DNA of 64,000 bases. Source: Arhodomonas sp051195215. GTDB taxonomy: Bacteria > Pseudomonadota > Gammaproteobacteria > Nitrococcales > Nitrococcaceae. Below, in pieces: positions 18,289-26,393 of the stretch (position 1 is the first letter of the stretch; each line of letters starts with the position of its first letter). Both the position numbers and the translations under genes were made by a program. The DNA is taken from positions 1 to 64,000 of the forward strand of contig NZ_JBNAZM010000016.1 of NCBI RefSeq assembly GCF_051195215.1, read 5' to 3'. Below the pieces are notes generated by a model. The model made no database searches and was not told where the DNA came from. It saw nothing but the letters and a program-made list of their open reading frames with translations.

Positions 18289-19347
18289 TTACTGGAGGTA
18301 GTGATCGGCGTTGGCCGCCCGGGTCTTCTCGACGAAGAGCTGCAGCAGCTCGCGACCCTTGTCGTCGAGGTTCTTCTCCAGGTACCCGCGCACCGCCGGC
18401 TGCGCGACTTCGCGAAAGCGCTCGCGGGTTTCCGGCGAGAGGGCGTTCACCTCCATCTTCTCCGCAAGTCCGGCCAGGCCGCGGTCCTCGGACGCCTCGA
18501 TGATGCGCGAGAGTCCGCGGGAGGCAGCGATGCCCGAGCGTGCGGCGGCCCGCAGCATGTTCTGCTGGGTCTCGGTGAGGCTCTCGTAGTACTCGCGGTT
18601 GATGAGCAGCGTGTAAGGCGAGAAGAGGTGGTTGGTGAGGGTGAGGTAGCTCTGCACCTCGTCGAACTTGGCGAATGACACCGTGGGGATCGGGTTCATC
18701 TGGCCGTCGATTGCCCCGGTCTGCAGCGCCGAGTACACCTCGCCCCAGGACAGCGGGTAGGCCTCGCCGCCGAGCGCCTGGATGAGCTTCTGGTGAGCGG
18801 GCAGCGTCATCGTGCGGATGCGGATGCCCTCGAAATCCTCCAGGGTCTCGATGGGGCGCACCGAATTGGTGATGGAAAAGAAGCCGCCGGTATCCGGGAA
18901 GCCGAGCACCTTCACGTCACCGAGCTCGCGCTCGATGTCGGCGGCCAGCGCCTTGCCGAACTCGCCGTCGAAGACCTCGTAGGTGGCGGAGATATCGTTG
19001 AAAGCGAAGGGCAGATTGAGCACGCCGATGCGCGGATAGTAACTCGTCAAAGCCCCCACCGAGGCGAGGGTGCCCTGGATGACGCCGTCGCGCACCATCT
19101 GGATGTGTTCCTTGGCGCTGCCGAGCTGGTTGTTGGGGAAGACTTCGACGGTCACCTCACCGTTGGTCGAGGCTTCCACCAGGTTGGCGAACACGCCGGT
19201 AAAGGCGTGCGCCGGGTTTTCGGTCATGTCGGTCTTGTTGTCGTGCGCGAAGCGCATGGCCTGCGCCGCGTGGCTCGCGAGCGGGGCGGCGAGGCCCACG
19301 GCGCCCACCAGGGCGGCGCTCACCAGGTGTTTGCAGAGACGTCGCAT
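18289..19347 (-). CDS. dctP: TRAP transporter solute-binding protein (DctP)
   Basis: 352 residues. Signal peptide at 1-~29 (LVSAALVGAVGLAAPLASHA). The mature protein has the DctP signature: MRFAHDNKTDMTENPAHAFT at the start, EVFPNNQLGSAKEHIQMVRD, and the conserved Arg of substrate carboxylate binding in FEGIRIRTMTLPAHQKLIQA, then WGEVYSALQTGAIDGQMNPI. It captures an organic acid in the periplasm for the DctQM permease. The start was set at 19347 because CGGAGGAG lies 6 bases upstream; the frame stays open far beyond, into the out-of-frame dctM region. Gene order dctQ-dctM-dctP, with only 20 bases between dctM and dctP. The context suggests a sugar-acid or amino-acid-like substrate. Confidence 0.92.
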   Translation of the reverse strand: MRRLCKHLVSAALVGAVGLAAPLASHAAQAMRFAHDNKTDMTENPAHAFTGVFANLVEASTNGEVTVEVFPNNQLGSAKEHIQMVRDGVIQGTLASVGALTSYYPRIGVLNLPFAFNDISATYEVFDGEFGKALAADIERELGDVKVLGFPDTGGFFSITNSVRPIETLEDFEGIRIRTMTLPAHQKLIQALGGEAYPLSWGEVYSALQTGAIDGQMNPIPTVSFAKFDEVQSYLTLTNHLFSPYTLLINREYYESLTETQQNMLRAAARSGIAASRGLSRIIEASEDRGLAGLAEKMEVNALSPETRERFREVAQPAVRGYLEKNLDDKGRELLQLFVEKTRAANADHYLQ

Positions 19348-19367
19348 GGTTTCTCCTCCGTCTGTCG

Positions 19368-20645
19368 TCAGAATCCCAGCCAGCGCGGCACCCAGAGGGT
19401 GAAGGCCGGGGAGTAGGCGATCAGCAAGAGCAACAGCATCTCGCCGATCAGAAAGGGCATGAGCTCGTAGGCGATACGGCCGACGCGCTCGGCGGTCACC
19501 GACGAGAGCACGAACAGGCACGCGCCGATGGGTGGGGTCATGAGCGAGATATTGAGCGCGAGCACGAACACGATGCCCGCGTGCAGCGGATCCATGCCGA
19601 TCTGCTGGGTGAGCGGCACCAGCACCGGCGCCAGAATGATGAGCATGGCGTTGATGTCCATCACCATCCCCACCACCAGCAGCAGGCCGATGATCAGCAG
19701 CAGCACCACGTCCGGGCTCTGGGAGAAGCCCATGACCGCGGTGGCGAGCGCCTGGGGGATGCGCTCGAAGCTCAGCCACCAGCCGAGGATCGCTGCCGCG
19801 CCGATGATCAGGTAGATCACCCCGGAGATCTGGGCGGTGCGCACCAGCATCGCGAACAGTGCCCGCAGCGACAGCGCACGGTAGACGAACGCGCCGATGA
19901 CGATGGCGTACGCCACGGCGATCGCGGCGGCCTCGGTGGGCGTGGCGATGCCGAAGAGGATGGTGCCGAGGATGAGCACCGGCATGACCAGGGCCAGCAG
20001 CGAGCTGCGGAAAAGCCGCCCGAGCTCGCGCAGCGAGCGCCGGCGCTCGTGCTTGGGCAGGCCCTTCACCCGACCGCCGGCGGCGATGATCGCCATGCAC
20101 ACCGCGCAGATCAGAATGCCGGGCAGGACGCCGGTGGCGAACAGTCCGCCGATGGATACGCCCATGAGCGATCCGTAGAGCACCATCAGGCCCGAGGGCG
20201 GGATCGTCGGGCCGATGATGGAGCCCGCGGCGGTGACCGCGCAGGCATAGGGCCGCGCGTAGCCTTCCTTCACCATCGCGGGCACCAGGGTACGGCCGAA
20301 CGCCGCGGCATCGGCGGTGGCGGCCCCGGTGATGCCGGCGAAGAACACGGATGCCACCATGTTGGTATGGGCCAGACCGCCGCGCAGGTGGCCGACCAGG
20401 CCCTGGGCGAAGGCGACGACCCGGCTGGTGATGCCGGTGTGGTTCATGATCTCGCCGGCGAGGATGAACAGCGGCATGGCCAGAAAGGGAAAGATGTTCA
20501 GGCCGTTGAAGACCTTGCCCGGGGCGAGCTCGGTGAAGCTGGAGCCGCCGACGGCATAGAGTCCGACCAGGCCGGCCACGCCCAGAGCCACGCCGATGGG
20601 TGCGCCGATGACGAGCAGCGCCAGCAGTACGATCGCGACGGTCAT
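19368..20645 (-). CDS. dctM: TRAP transporter large permease (DctM)
   Basis: 425 residues, about twelve hydrophobic segments, normal for DctM. Hallmarks include FLAMPLFILAGEIMNHTGIT, SVFFAGITGAATADAAAFGR and GPTIPPSGLMVLYGSL in the first half and DINAMLIILAPVLVPLTQQI and LALNISLMTPPIGACLFVLS in the second. It is the sodium-coupled permease of the TRAP complex in the inner membrane. Its start overlaps the dctQ stop by 4 bases (ATGA-type), indicating translational coupling. Confidence 0.94.
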   Translation of the reverse strand: MTVAIVLLALLVIGAPIGVALGVAGLVGLYAVGGSSFTELAPGKVFNGLNIFPFLAMPLFILAGEIMNHTGITSRVVAFAQGLVGHLRGGLAHTNMVASVFFAGITGAATADAAAFGRTLVPAMVKEGYARPYACAVTAAGSIIGPTIPPSGLMVLYGSLMGVSIGGLFATGVLPGILICAVCMAIIAAGGRVKGLPKHERRRSLRELGRLFRSSLLALVMPVLILGTILFGIATPTEAAAIAVAYAIVIGAFVYRALSLRALFAMLVRTAQISGVIYLIIGAAAILGWWLSFERIPQALATAVMGFSQSPDVVLLLIIGLLLVVGMVMDINAMLIILAPVLVPLTQQIGMDPLHAGIVFVLALNISLMTPPIGACLFVLSSVTAERVGRIAYELMPFLIGEMLLLLLIAYSPAFTLWVPRWLGF

Positions 20646-21163
20646 GCCTCGAGCTCCTCGACGGTTTGTGGGTCGTGAGGGTCACGATGGAAGTGAGCGA
20701 TGAACGCGAGCAGCGTCTGCACGGCGGCGAGCCCGAAGGCGACGGGAATGGCCGCGTAGGGAATGGCCATGGGCATGCCGAACAACCCGGAGAACTGTTC
20801 CAGCCCGTCTGCCACGAAGCCCTGACCCGCGATCGCCAGGTAGGCAAAGAAGGCGAAGGTGGTGATTTCCGTGACGCGCGCGAACGCGATGCGCACCGGC
20901 CGTGGCATGGCGCCCACCACCAGCTCCAGGTGGATGTGCTGGCGGTTGACGGTGCAGCTCGGCACGGCCAGCAGAATCGCCCAGATCATGAAGTAGCGGG
21001 CCGCCTCCTCCACCCAGTTGATCTGCCAGTGCAGGAGATAGCGGTCGAGGACGCCCACCCAGACGTCGACGATCAATACCGCCATCAGCACGCCCACCGC
21101 CAGGCGGTTCGCCCGGTCGAGCCGGGATGCCAGCCACGAGGCGGCATCTTGCAGTCTGTGCAT
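20642..21163 (-). CDS. dctQ: TRAP transporter small permease (DctQ)
   Basis: 173 residues with four hydrophobic helices, typical for DctQ: GVLMAVLIVDVWVGVLDRYL, then WVEEAARYFMIWAILLAVPS, which is the conserved E-x-x-R motif region, and QHIHLELVVGAMPRPVRIA. It pairs with DctM in the inner membrane. It is the first gene of the minus-strand dctQMP group and is divergent from ridA, with dyad sequences in the gap that probably bind the RpiR regulator. GGAGGAG precedes the start. Confidence 0.9.
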   Translation of the reverse strand: MHRLQDAASWLASRLDRANRLAVGVLMAVLIVDVWVGVLDRYLLHWQINWVEEAARYFMIWAILLAVPSCTVNRQHIHLELVVGAMPRPVRIAFARVTEITTFAFFAYLAIAGQGFVADGLEQFSGLFGMPMAIPYAAIPVAFGLAAVQTLLAFIAHFHRDPHDPQTVEELEA

Positions 21164-21185
21164 GGACTCCTCCCGAACCTGTCGT

Positions 21186-21260
21186 GAAGATAATTTTCAC
21201 TTTAAGGGATGTTGTGCTAGCTTTTGGGCATCGTCAAGAGCGAATATGAAGAAAATCTTC
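21186..21260. promoter_or_regulatory. Divergent control region with RpiR-like dyads
   Basis: Between dctQ (minus) and ridA (plus), GAAGATAATTTTC at 21186-21198 and the palindrome GAAGAAAATCTTC at 21248-21260 share the same GAAGA..TTTC/TCTTC pattern. The gap is AT-rich in an otherwise GC-rich neighbourhood. These are the likely operators of the RpiR regulator encoded two genes to the right; that link is an inference. Confidence 0.55.
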
Positions 21261-21289
21261 TTTACCTGGCGAGCAGAGGAGTCAGACCC

Positions 21290-21676
21290 ATGAGTATCAA
21301 GCGCTATGCGGGCCCGGTTACTGGTGTCGGCGGTCAGACGATGCCCTTCGCGCGTGCCACGGAGGCGGGCGGTTTTCTCTACGTATCGGGTCAGACCCCG
21401 ATGCGCGACGGTGAAATCGTGCCCGGTGGCATCGAGGTGCAAACCCGGCAGACTTTCGCCAACCTTCAGGCCGTGCTCGACGAGGCCGGCTATACGCTGG
21501 ACGATGTGGTCAAGGTCAACGCCTGGCTGGACGACCCGCGGGATTTCTCCGGCTTCAACCGGGTGTTCAAAGAGTACTTCGAGGGGCGGCCCCCGGCGCG
21601 CTCGACAGTGCAGTCGGCACTGATGGTCGACGGCAAGGTGGAGATCGATCTCATCGCCTATCGCGACCCGGCCTGA
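21290..21676 (+). CDS. ridA: RidA family enamine/imine deaminase
   Basis: 128 residues, one complete YjgF/YER057c/UK114 domain. Conserved regions: FLYVSGQTPMRDGEIVPGGI, QTRQTFANLQAVLDEAGYTL, and the C-terminal GRPPARSTVQSALMVDGKVE containing the catalytic Arg in PARS and the conserved Glu in the last strand (VEIDLIAY). RidA proteins hydrolyse reactive enamine/imine intermediates such as 2-aminoacrylate released by PLP-dependent lyases. A PLP-dependent deaminase lies two genes downstream, which fits. AGAGGAG precedes the start at 21290; an in-frame TTG at 21224 would add 22 residues over the operator region and is unlikely. Confidence 0.88.
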   Translation: MSIKRYAGPVTGVGGQTMPFARATEAGGFLYVSGQTPMRDGEIVPGGIEVQTRQTFANLQAVLDEAGYTLDDVVKVNAWLDDPRDFSGFNRVFKEYFEGRPPARSTVQSALMVDGKVEIDLIAYRDPA

Positions 21677-21718
21677 CGCCGTCGGGTGTGGCGTCGCCCG
21701 CTGCAGGGAGGTTCAATT

Positions 21719-22615
21719 GTGGCCACCACCGGCACAGCCACGGAGACACAGGACATTGTCTCGCTCATGCGTGATCGTCTGTCGTCCATGAGCAAGTCCG
21801 AGCGCCGTATCGCCGAGGCGATCCTCGCGGACATGTCGTGGGCGGTGCAGTCGACCACCACCGAGCTTGCCGAGCGCACGGGCACGAGCACCCCCACCAT
21901 CACCCGGTTCTGCCGGCGGCTCGGCTGCGAGGGACTGCGTGACTTCAAGCTGCGTCTTGCCCAGGCGACCGCCGTCGGCAGTCGTTACCTGGGGGCGCAA
22001 CCCGACGCGACGCCAGCGCCGCTCAAGGCGGTGACTTCGGTGATCGGTGCCGCCCACGAGGCGCTGGAACGGCTCTCGGCCCAGGTCGACGAGGCAGCCC
22101 TCACGCAGGCGGCGGACTGGATCGCCACGGCCCGGCGGGTGGCCATATTCGGCGGCGGGGGCGGCTCCAGCATCGTCGCCCGGGAAGGCGAGAATCGCCT
22201 CTTCCGGTTGGGGCTGAACGTCAACGCCTGCAGCGATACCCAGCTCCAGCAGATGATTGCCGCCACGCTGGTAGCGGACGACGTCCTGCTCACCATCTCC
22301 ACCTCCGGACGCTACCCGGAGAGTCTGCGCATGGTGGAGATCGCCCGTACCTACGGCGCGAAGACGGTGGCGATCACCCGCCCGGGCTCGCCACTGGCGC
22401 AGGCCGTGGACGTCGTTCTGGCGGTGGACATTCCCGAAACGGAGCTGGTCCTCAAGCCCACCGCCTCGCGCTATGCGCTGCTGGCGATGATGGACATCCT
22501 GGCCACGGAGCTCGCCGGCCGTTGCGGCGAGGCGGCGCTGGAGAACATGCGACGCATCAAATACCAGCTCGTCACGCATCGCGATGCGGACGACACGCAG
22601 CCGCTCGGTGACTGA
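21719..22615 (+). CDS. MurR/RpiR family transcriptional regulator
   Basis: 298 residues with a GTG start chosen because GGGAGG lies 7 bases upstream. The N-terminal HTH_6 domain (residues ~10-85) contains LSSMSKSERRIAEAILADMS and TELAERTGTSTPTITRFCRR; the C-terminal SIS domain (residues ~125-260) contains VAIFGGGGGSSIVAREGENR and LTISTSGRYPESLRMVEIAR, a phospho-sugar binding fold. RpiR proteins sense phosphorylated sugars or sugar acids. It sits between ridA and the PLP deaminase and probably controls both divergent arms of this locus. Confidence 0.9.
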   Translation: MATTGTATETQDIVSLMRDRLSSMSKSERRIAEAILADMSWAVQSTTTELAERTGTSTPTITRFCRRLGCEGLRDFKLRLAQATAVGSRYLGAQPDATPAPLKAVTSVIGAAHEALERLSAQVDEAALTQAADWIATARRVAIFGGGGGSSIVAREGENRLFRLGLNVNACSDTQLQQMIAATLVADDVLLTISTSGRYPESLRMVEIARTYGAKTVAITRPGSPLAQAVDVVLAVDIPETELVLKPTASRYALLAMMDILATELAGRCGEAALENMRRIKYQLVTHRDADDTQPLGD

Positions 22616-22642
22616 CGCACCGGGCTGGCGGGGAGACACGCA

Positions 22643-23890
22643 ATGACCATCGATACCACCGAGATCCGGGCCGCCGTCGCGCGGGGCGAGAAGGGCCTGC
22701 CCGTCGAGGGCGCCGGCAAGGGCGCTTCGCTCATCCGTGACGAAGTGAGCCTGCCGGCCATGGTGCTGCGCGAGCGGGCGCTGGAACACAACATCCACTG
22801 GATGCAGCGCTTCGTGGACGATCGCGGTCTGGCGCTGGCCCCTCACGGCAAGACCACCATGACCCCGGCGCTTTTCCGCCGCCAGACCGCCGCCGGTGCG
22901 TGGGGCATCACGCTGGCCACAGCCGCCCAGTGCCGGGCTGCCTACGAGGCCGGCGTACGCCGGCTGCTGATGGCCAACGAGCTCGTCGGCGCCGGCAACA
23001 TGGCCATTGTCTCGAGCCTGCTCGAGGATCCGGAGGTTACCTATCACTGCACCGTGGACTCGGCTGACAACGCCCGCGCGCTGGGTGAGTTCTTCGCCGC
23101 ACGTGGCCAGTGCGTGGAGGTGCTCATCGAGCTCGGCGTGCCAGGCGGGCGGTGCGGCTGCCGTTCCCGCGCGGAGGTCATGGCGCTGGCCGAGGTGATC
23201 GCCGCGCAGCCCGGGATAGCCGTCGCCGGCATCGAGGGTTACGAGGGCGTAATCCACGGCGATGACATGGCCGACCGGGTACGCGCCTACGGCGACGAGC
23301 TGGTGGCCATCACCCGGGCGCTCGCCGACGCGGACCTGATCGCCGTCGAGCGGCCCGTGGTGACCGCCTCCGGCTCCGCCTGGTACGACGTGATCGCCGA
23401 GGCTTTCGGCGCAGCGGACGCACGCGAGCGTTTCCTGCCGCTGCTACGGCCGGGGTGTTACGTCGCCCACGATCACGGCCTCTACAAGCGGGCGCAGTCG
23501 GAGATCCTGGAGCGGCTCCACGGTGACCCGGAAGATGGCTTGCTGCCGGCCATGGAGGTCTGGGCCCATATCCAGTCCGTCCCGGAGCCCGGCCGGGCGG
23601 TAGCCGGGCTCGGCAAGCGCGATATCGCTTATGACGCGGACCTGCCCATGCCGCTGCGGCGTTACCGCCCGGGGATGGACGACGCGCCGCTGCCCGTGGC
23701 GGATTGGGCGGTGACCGGCATCATGGACCAGCACGCCTTTCTCCAGGTGCCGGTGGGGGAGGACGTGCGCGTGGGGGACATCGTCGCTTTCGGTAGCTCC
23801 CATCCGTGTCTCACCTTCGACAAGTGGCGGCACATCTGTCTGATGAACGACGCCTTCGAGGCTGTCGAAATTCTGACGACGCGCTTCTGA
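22643..23890 (+). CDS. PLP-dependent amino acid deaminase (D-serine deaminase/DSD1-like)
   Basis: 415 residues. The N-terminal alanine-racemase-like TIM barrel (residues ~35-270) carries the PLP lysine in LALAPHGKTTMTPALFRRQ. The C-terminal D-serine dehydratase-like domain has the paired metal-site residues in IMDQHAFLQVP (His) and FGSSHPCLTFDKW (His, Cys). Family members eliminate ammonia from D-serine, D-threonine or related 2-amino-3-hydroxy acids. With ridA and a KDG-type kinase nearby, D-glucosaminate or another 2-amino aldonate is an attractive substrate, but this is inference; D-serine or N-acyl-D-amino-acid breakdown are alternatives. Confidence 0.82.
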   Translation: MTIDTTEIRAAVARGEKGLPVEGAGKGASLIRDEVSLPAMVLRERALEHNIHWMQRFVDDRGLALAPHGKTTMTPALFRRQTAAGAWGITLATAAQCRAAYEAGVRRLLMANELVGAGNMAIVSSLLEDPEVTYHCTVDSADNARALGEFFAARGQCVEVLIELGVPGGRCGCRSRAEVMALAEVIAAQPGIAVAGIEGYEGVIHGDDMADRVRAYGDELVAITRALADADLIAVERPVVTASGSAWYDVIAEAFGAADARERFLPLLRPGCYVAHDHGLYKRAQSEILERLHGDPEDGLLPAMEVWAHIQSVPEPGRAVAGLGKRDIAYDADLPMPLRRYRPGMDDAPLPVADWAVTGIMDQHAFLQVPVGEDVRVGDIVAFGSSHPCLTFDKWRHICLMNDAFEAVEILTTRF

Positions 23891-24043
23891 TCCGTTTTTC
23901 TGGCGCGGTCGATTCGTTGCTTCGCGTACAGGCTGCGCCTGTGGCTGAGGGGGGATCCGGCGACCGTGTTCCCTCCATTGCAACGCGTAGGCCTCGTCCC
24001 AACTATGAGCGGTAGCGTCGTGCATTCCGCGGCGCTCGGGGGT

Positions 24044-24152
24044 GGGTTGGCGGGGTACGTGGGGGCGGGGGATGCTGTGAACCGTCCGTGTGCGCTCGAC
24101 TGCCGCCATCCCTGGCGGCAGACGCTACCGCCCCCAGGTACCCCGCCAACCC
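24044..24152. repeat. Large nested cruciform / REP-like hairpin
   Basis: The outer arms 24044-24068 and 24128-24152 are inverted repeats with one mismatch in 25 bases (GGGTTGGCGGGGTAC at the left arm start). The inner part contains a separate perfect hairpin, CTGCCGCCA (24100-24108) with TGGCGGCAG (24113-24121). The whole 326-base gap 23891-24216 between the deaminase and the SDR gene holds no supported gene. It may act as terminator, attenuator or a mobile REP-type element. Confidence 0.65.
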
Positions 24153-24216
24153 CGGCTATCTGTGTGGGTCATCCGCGGCGGCGACGGGGACATTCAAGCA
24201 GAGGGAGCACGTTGCC

Positions 24217-24924
24217 ATGTCGGATCCAGTATTCCTGATCACCGGCGCGTCCAGCGGCATCGGTGCGGAGACGGCTCGTCAGGCGAGTGCCGCTGGCTAC
24301 CGTGTAGTGCTCGCCGCCCGCCGGCGAGAACGCCTGGACGCCCTGGTCGAAGAGCTTGGCGGTGCCGACCGGGCGCTGGCGGTGGCCTGCGACGTTAACG
24401 ACGAGGGGCAGCAGAAGGCCATGGTCGAGGCGGCGCTCGCCACCTTCGGCCGGATCGACGTGGTCTTCGCCAACGCCGGCATGGGCGGTAGCCCCGGTGG
24501 TTTCAGCGGTGCTGACACCAGCGTTTGGCGGGATATGATCCTCACGAATGTCTACGGTATCGGCCTGACCCTGCGGCACACCATCGCGGCCCTGCGCGAG
24601 AGCCGCGGGCACCTGCTGATTACCGGATCGGCGGCCGGGCGCGTCACCATTCCCGGATCCATGTACAGCGCCACCAAGTGGGCGGTGAGTGCGATCGGTT
24701 ACGGCGTGCGCGAGGAGCTGCGCGGCAGTGGCGTGCGAGTGACGCTGATCGAGCCCGGAGTCGTGGATACCGCGTTCTTTGACGAGCCGCCGGAGCACGG
24801 CCTGGTGCCAGCGGACATTGCCCGCGCTGTGCTCTACGCGGTCTCCCAGCCCCGGTACGTGGACGTCAACGAGGTACTGGTGCGGCCTACGCCGCCGGAG
24901 GACGACGACGCCGCCGCTGTCTAG
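24217..24924 (+). CDS. SDR family oxidoreductase
   Basis: 235 residues of the classical short-chain dehydrogenase/reductase family. The cofactor motif ITGASSGIGAE is at residues ~7-17, VFANAGMGG is the NAG motif, and the catalytic Ser and YSATK are at about residues 140-158 (TGSAAGRVTIPGSMYSATKW). Likely NADP(H)-dependent, since RR follows the second strand (LAARRRERLDAL). The start at 24217 follows GAGGGAG; upstream frame extension crosses the cruciform and is not coding. It may belong to the RpiR locus but a strong hairpin separates it. Substrate unknown. Confidence 0.85.
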   Translation: MSDPVFLITGASSGIGAETARQASAAGYRVVLAARRRERLDALVEELGGADRALAVACDVNDEGQQKAMVEAALATFGRIDVVFANAGMGGSPGGFSGADTSVWRDMILTNVYGIGLTLRHTIAALRESRGHLLITGSAAGRVTIPGSMYSATKWAVSAIGYGVREELRGSGVRVTLIEPGVVDTAFFDEPPEHGLVPADIARAVLYAVSQPRYVDVNEVLVRPTPPEDDDAAAV

Positions 24925-24928
24925 TTGG

Positions 24929-24952
24929 CGCGCCGCCCGCCCCGGGCGGCGC
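24929..24952. terminator. Bidirectional hairpin between convergent genes
   Basis: GCGCCGCCCG (24929-24938) pairs perfectly with CGGGCGGCGC (24943-24952), directly after the SDR stop and 17 bases from the stop of the convergent antiporter gene. No T-run. Confidence 0.5.
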
Positions 24953-24968
24953 ACGCATCGACGTGGCG

Positions 24969-26312
24969 CTACAGTGTCATCGCCGCCAGCCAGCCGAAGG
25001 CCACCAGCGGGATGTTGTAGTGCAGGAAGGTGGGCACCACGGAATCCCAGATGTGGTCGTGCTGGCCGTCGGCGTTGAGCCCGGCGGTGGGGCCGAGGGT
25101 CGAGTCCGAGGCGGGGGAGCCGGCGTCGCCGAGCGCTGCCGCGGTACCCACCAGGGCCACCGTGGCCATGGGCGAGAACCCGAGGTTGATGGCCAGCGGT
25201 ACGTACAGTGAGGCGATGATCGGGATCGTCGAGAACGACGAGCCGATGCCCATGGTGATGAACAGCCCCACCAGCAGCATGATCAACGCCGCCAGGCCGC
25301 GGTTGTCGCCGATGATCGCCACGGAGCTCTCCACCAGCGTTTCGATGGAACCGGTCTCCTGCATGACATTGGCGAAGCCGGAGGCGGTGATCATGATGAA
25401 GCCCACCAGCGCCATCATGCGCATGCCTTCGGTGAACACGTCGTCCTGCTCGCGCCAGTGGAAGACGCCGCTGACCGAGAGGATGGCGAAGCCGAGGATC
25501 CCGCCGAGCACCATCGAGTCCAGGGTGAGCTGAGTGACCAGCGCGGCCACGACGGCGACGGCGAGGGCGCCTAGCTGCCAAGGCGCCAGGTGGGTGCTGT
25601 CGGGGTCCATTGACTCGTGGTCACCGATGCCGTGCTCGGCGTACTCGCGATTACCCCGATAGCTGAAGAACACCGCCACCAGCAGGCCGAGAATCATCCC
25701 GGAAACCGGAATGAGCATAGCCAGGGGCACCATCCCGGGGGTGACGGTCAATCCCAGGGATTCGCCGGCCTCGTTGAGGTTGGCGAGCAGGATGTCGTTG
25801 AGGAAGATGGACCCAAAGCCCACCGGCAGGAGCATGTAGGTGGCGGTGATGCCGAAGGTGATGCCGCAGGCGGCGGCGCGCCGGTCCATGTGGAGGCTGT
25901 TCATGAGCTTGAGCAGCGGCGGCACCAGTACGGGAATGAAGGCGATGTGTACCGGAATGAGATTCTGCGAGCTCACCGCGGCGACGAGCAGTGCGCCGAT
26001 CAGGCTGAAGTAGACGACGCGGCGCTTGCCAGTGCCGTCGTCGACGCCGAGCCTGCGTACGGCTTTCGCCGCGAGAAGCTCGGTGATGCTCGAGCGCGAC
26101 AGCGCCACGGCGAATGCGCCGAGGGTGGCGTAGGACAGCGCCACGGTGGCGCCGTTGCCGAGTCCGGCCTGAAAGGCTTCCAGGACCGCGCCGACACTCA
26201 TGCCGCTGTACAAGCCCCCGACCAGGGCGGCGACGATGAGCGCGAAGACGACGGAAACGCGGGCAAGACTCAACGCGACCATCACGAGGACGGCCAGGAC
26301 GATTGCATTCAT
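24969..26312 (-). CDS. Na+/H+ antiporter family permease of the hut operon
   Basis: 447 residues, about eleven transmembrane segments, resembling NhaC/YuiF-type permeases that are often annotated as histidine transporters. Features: LVAAVSSQNLIPVHIAFIPV, FGITATYMLLPVGFGSIFLN, and the C-terminal GTAAALGDAGSPASDSTLGP, a conserved Asp/Ser-rich segment of the family. It is the last gene of the hut operon, 81 bases after hutH with a strong hairpin between. By context it probably imports histidine or urocanate in exchange with or driven by ions. GGGGAGAG precedes the start. Confidence 0.8.
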   Translation of the reverse strand: MNAIVLAVLVMVALSLARVSVVFALIVAALVGGLYSGMSVGAVLEAFQAGLGNGATVALSYATLGAFAVALSRSSITELLAAKAVRRLGVDDGTGKRRVVYFSLIGALLVAAVSSQNLIPVHIAFIPVLVPPLLKLMNSLHMDRRAAACGITFGITATYMLLPVGFGSIFLNDILLANLNEAGESLGLTVTPGMVPLAMLIPVSGMILGLLVAVFFSYRGNREYAEHGIGDHESMDPDSTHLAPWQLGALAVAVVAALVTQLTLDSMVLGGILGFAILSVSGVFHWREQDDVFTEGMRMMALVGFIMITASGFANVMQETGSIETLVESSVAIIGDNRGLAALIMLLVGLFITMGIGSSFSTIPIIASLYVPLAINLGFSPMATVALVGTAAALGDAGSPASDSTLGPTAGLNADGQHDHIWDSVVPTFLHYNIPLVAFGWLAAMTL

Positions 26313-26359
26313 CTCTCCCCCTTTGAACGGGTTTCGTTATTGGCGATAGCAGGGCTTCC

Positions 26360-26385
26360 GGCCCCGCGGGTGCGAGCGCGGGGCC
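26360..26385 (-). terminator. Intercistronic hairpin after hutH
   Basis: GGCCCCGCG (26360-26368) pairs with CGCGGGGCC (26377-26385), directly after the hutH stop and before the permease gene. No T-run, so attenuation or mRNA stability is as likely as termination. Confidence 0.45.
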
Positions 26386-26393
26386 GAGTGAGC

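Noticed and set aside
19348..20847. Upstream extension of the dctP frame through dctM
   Set aside because: The extension is out of frame with the conserved dctM gene and Arg/His-rich; the signal peptide and ribosome binding site fix the dctP start at 19347.
21713..23257. 514-codon minus-strand open frame opposite the RpiR and deaminase genes
   Set aside because: Antisense shadow of two well-conserved genes.
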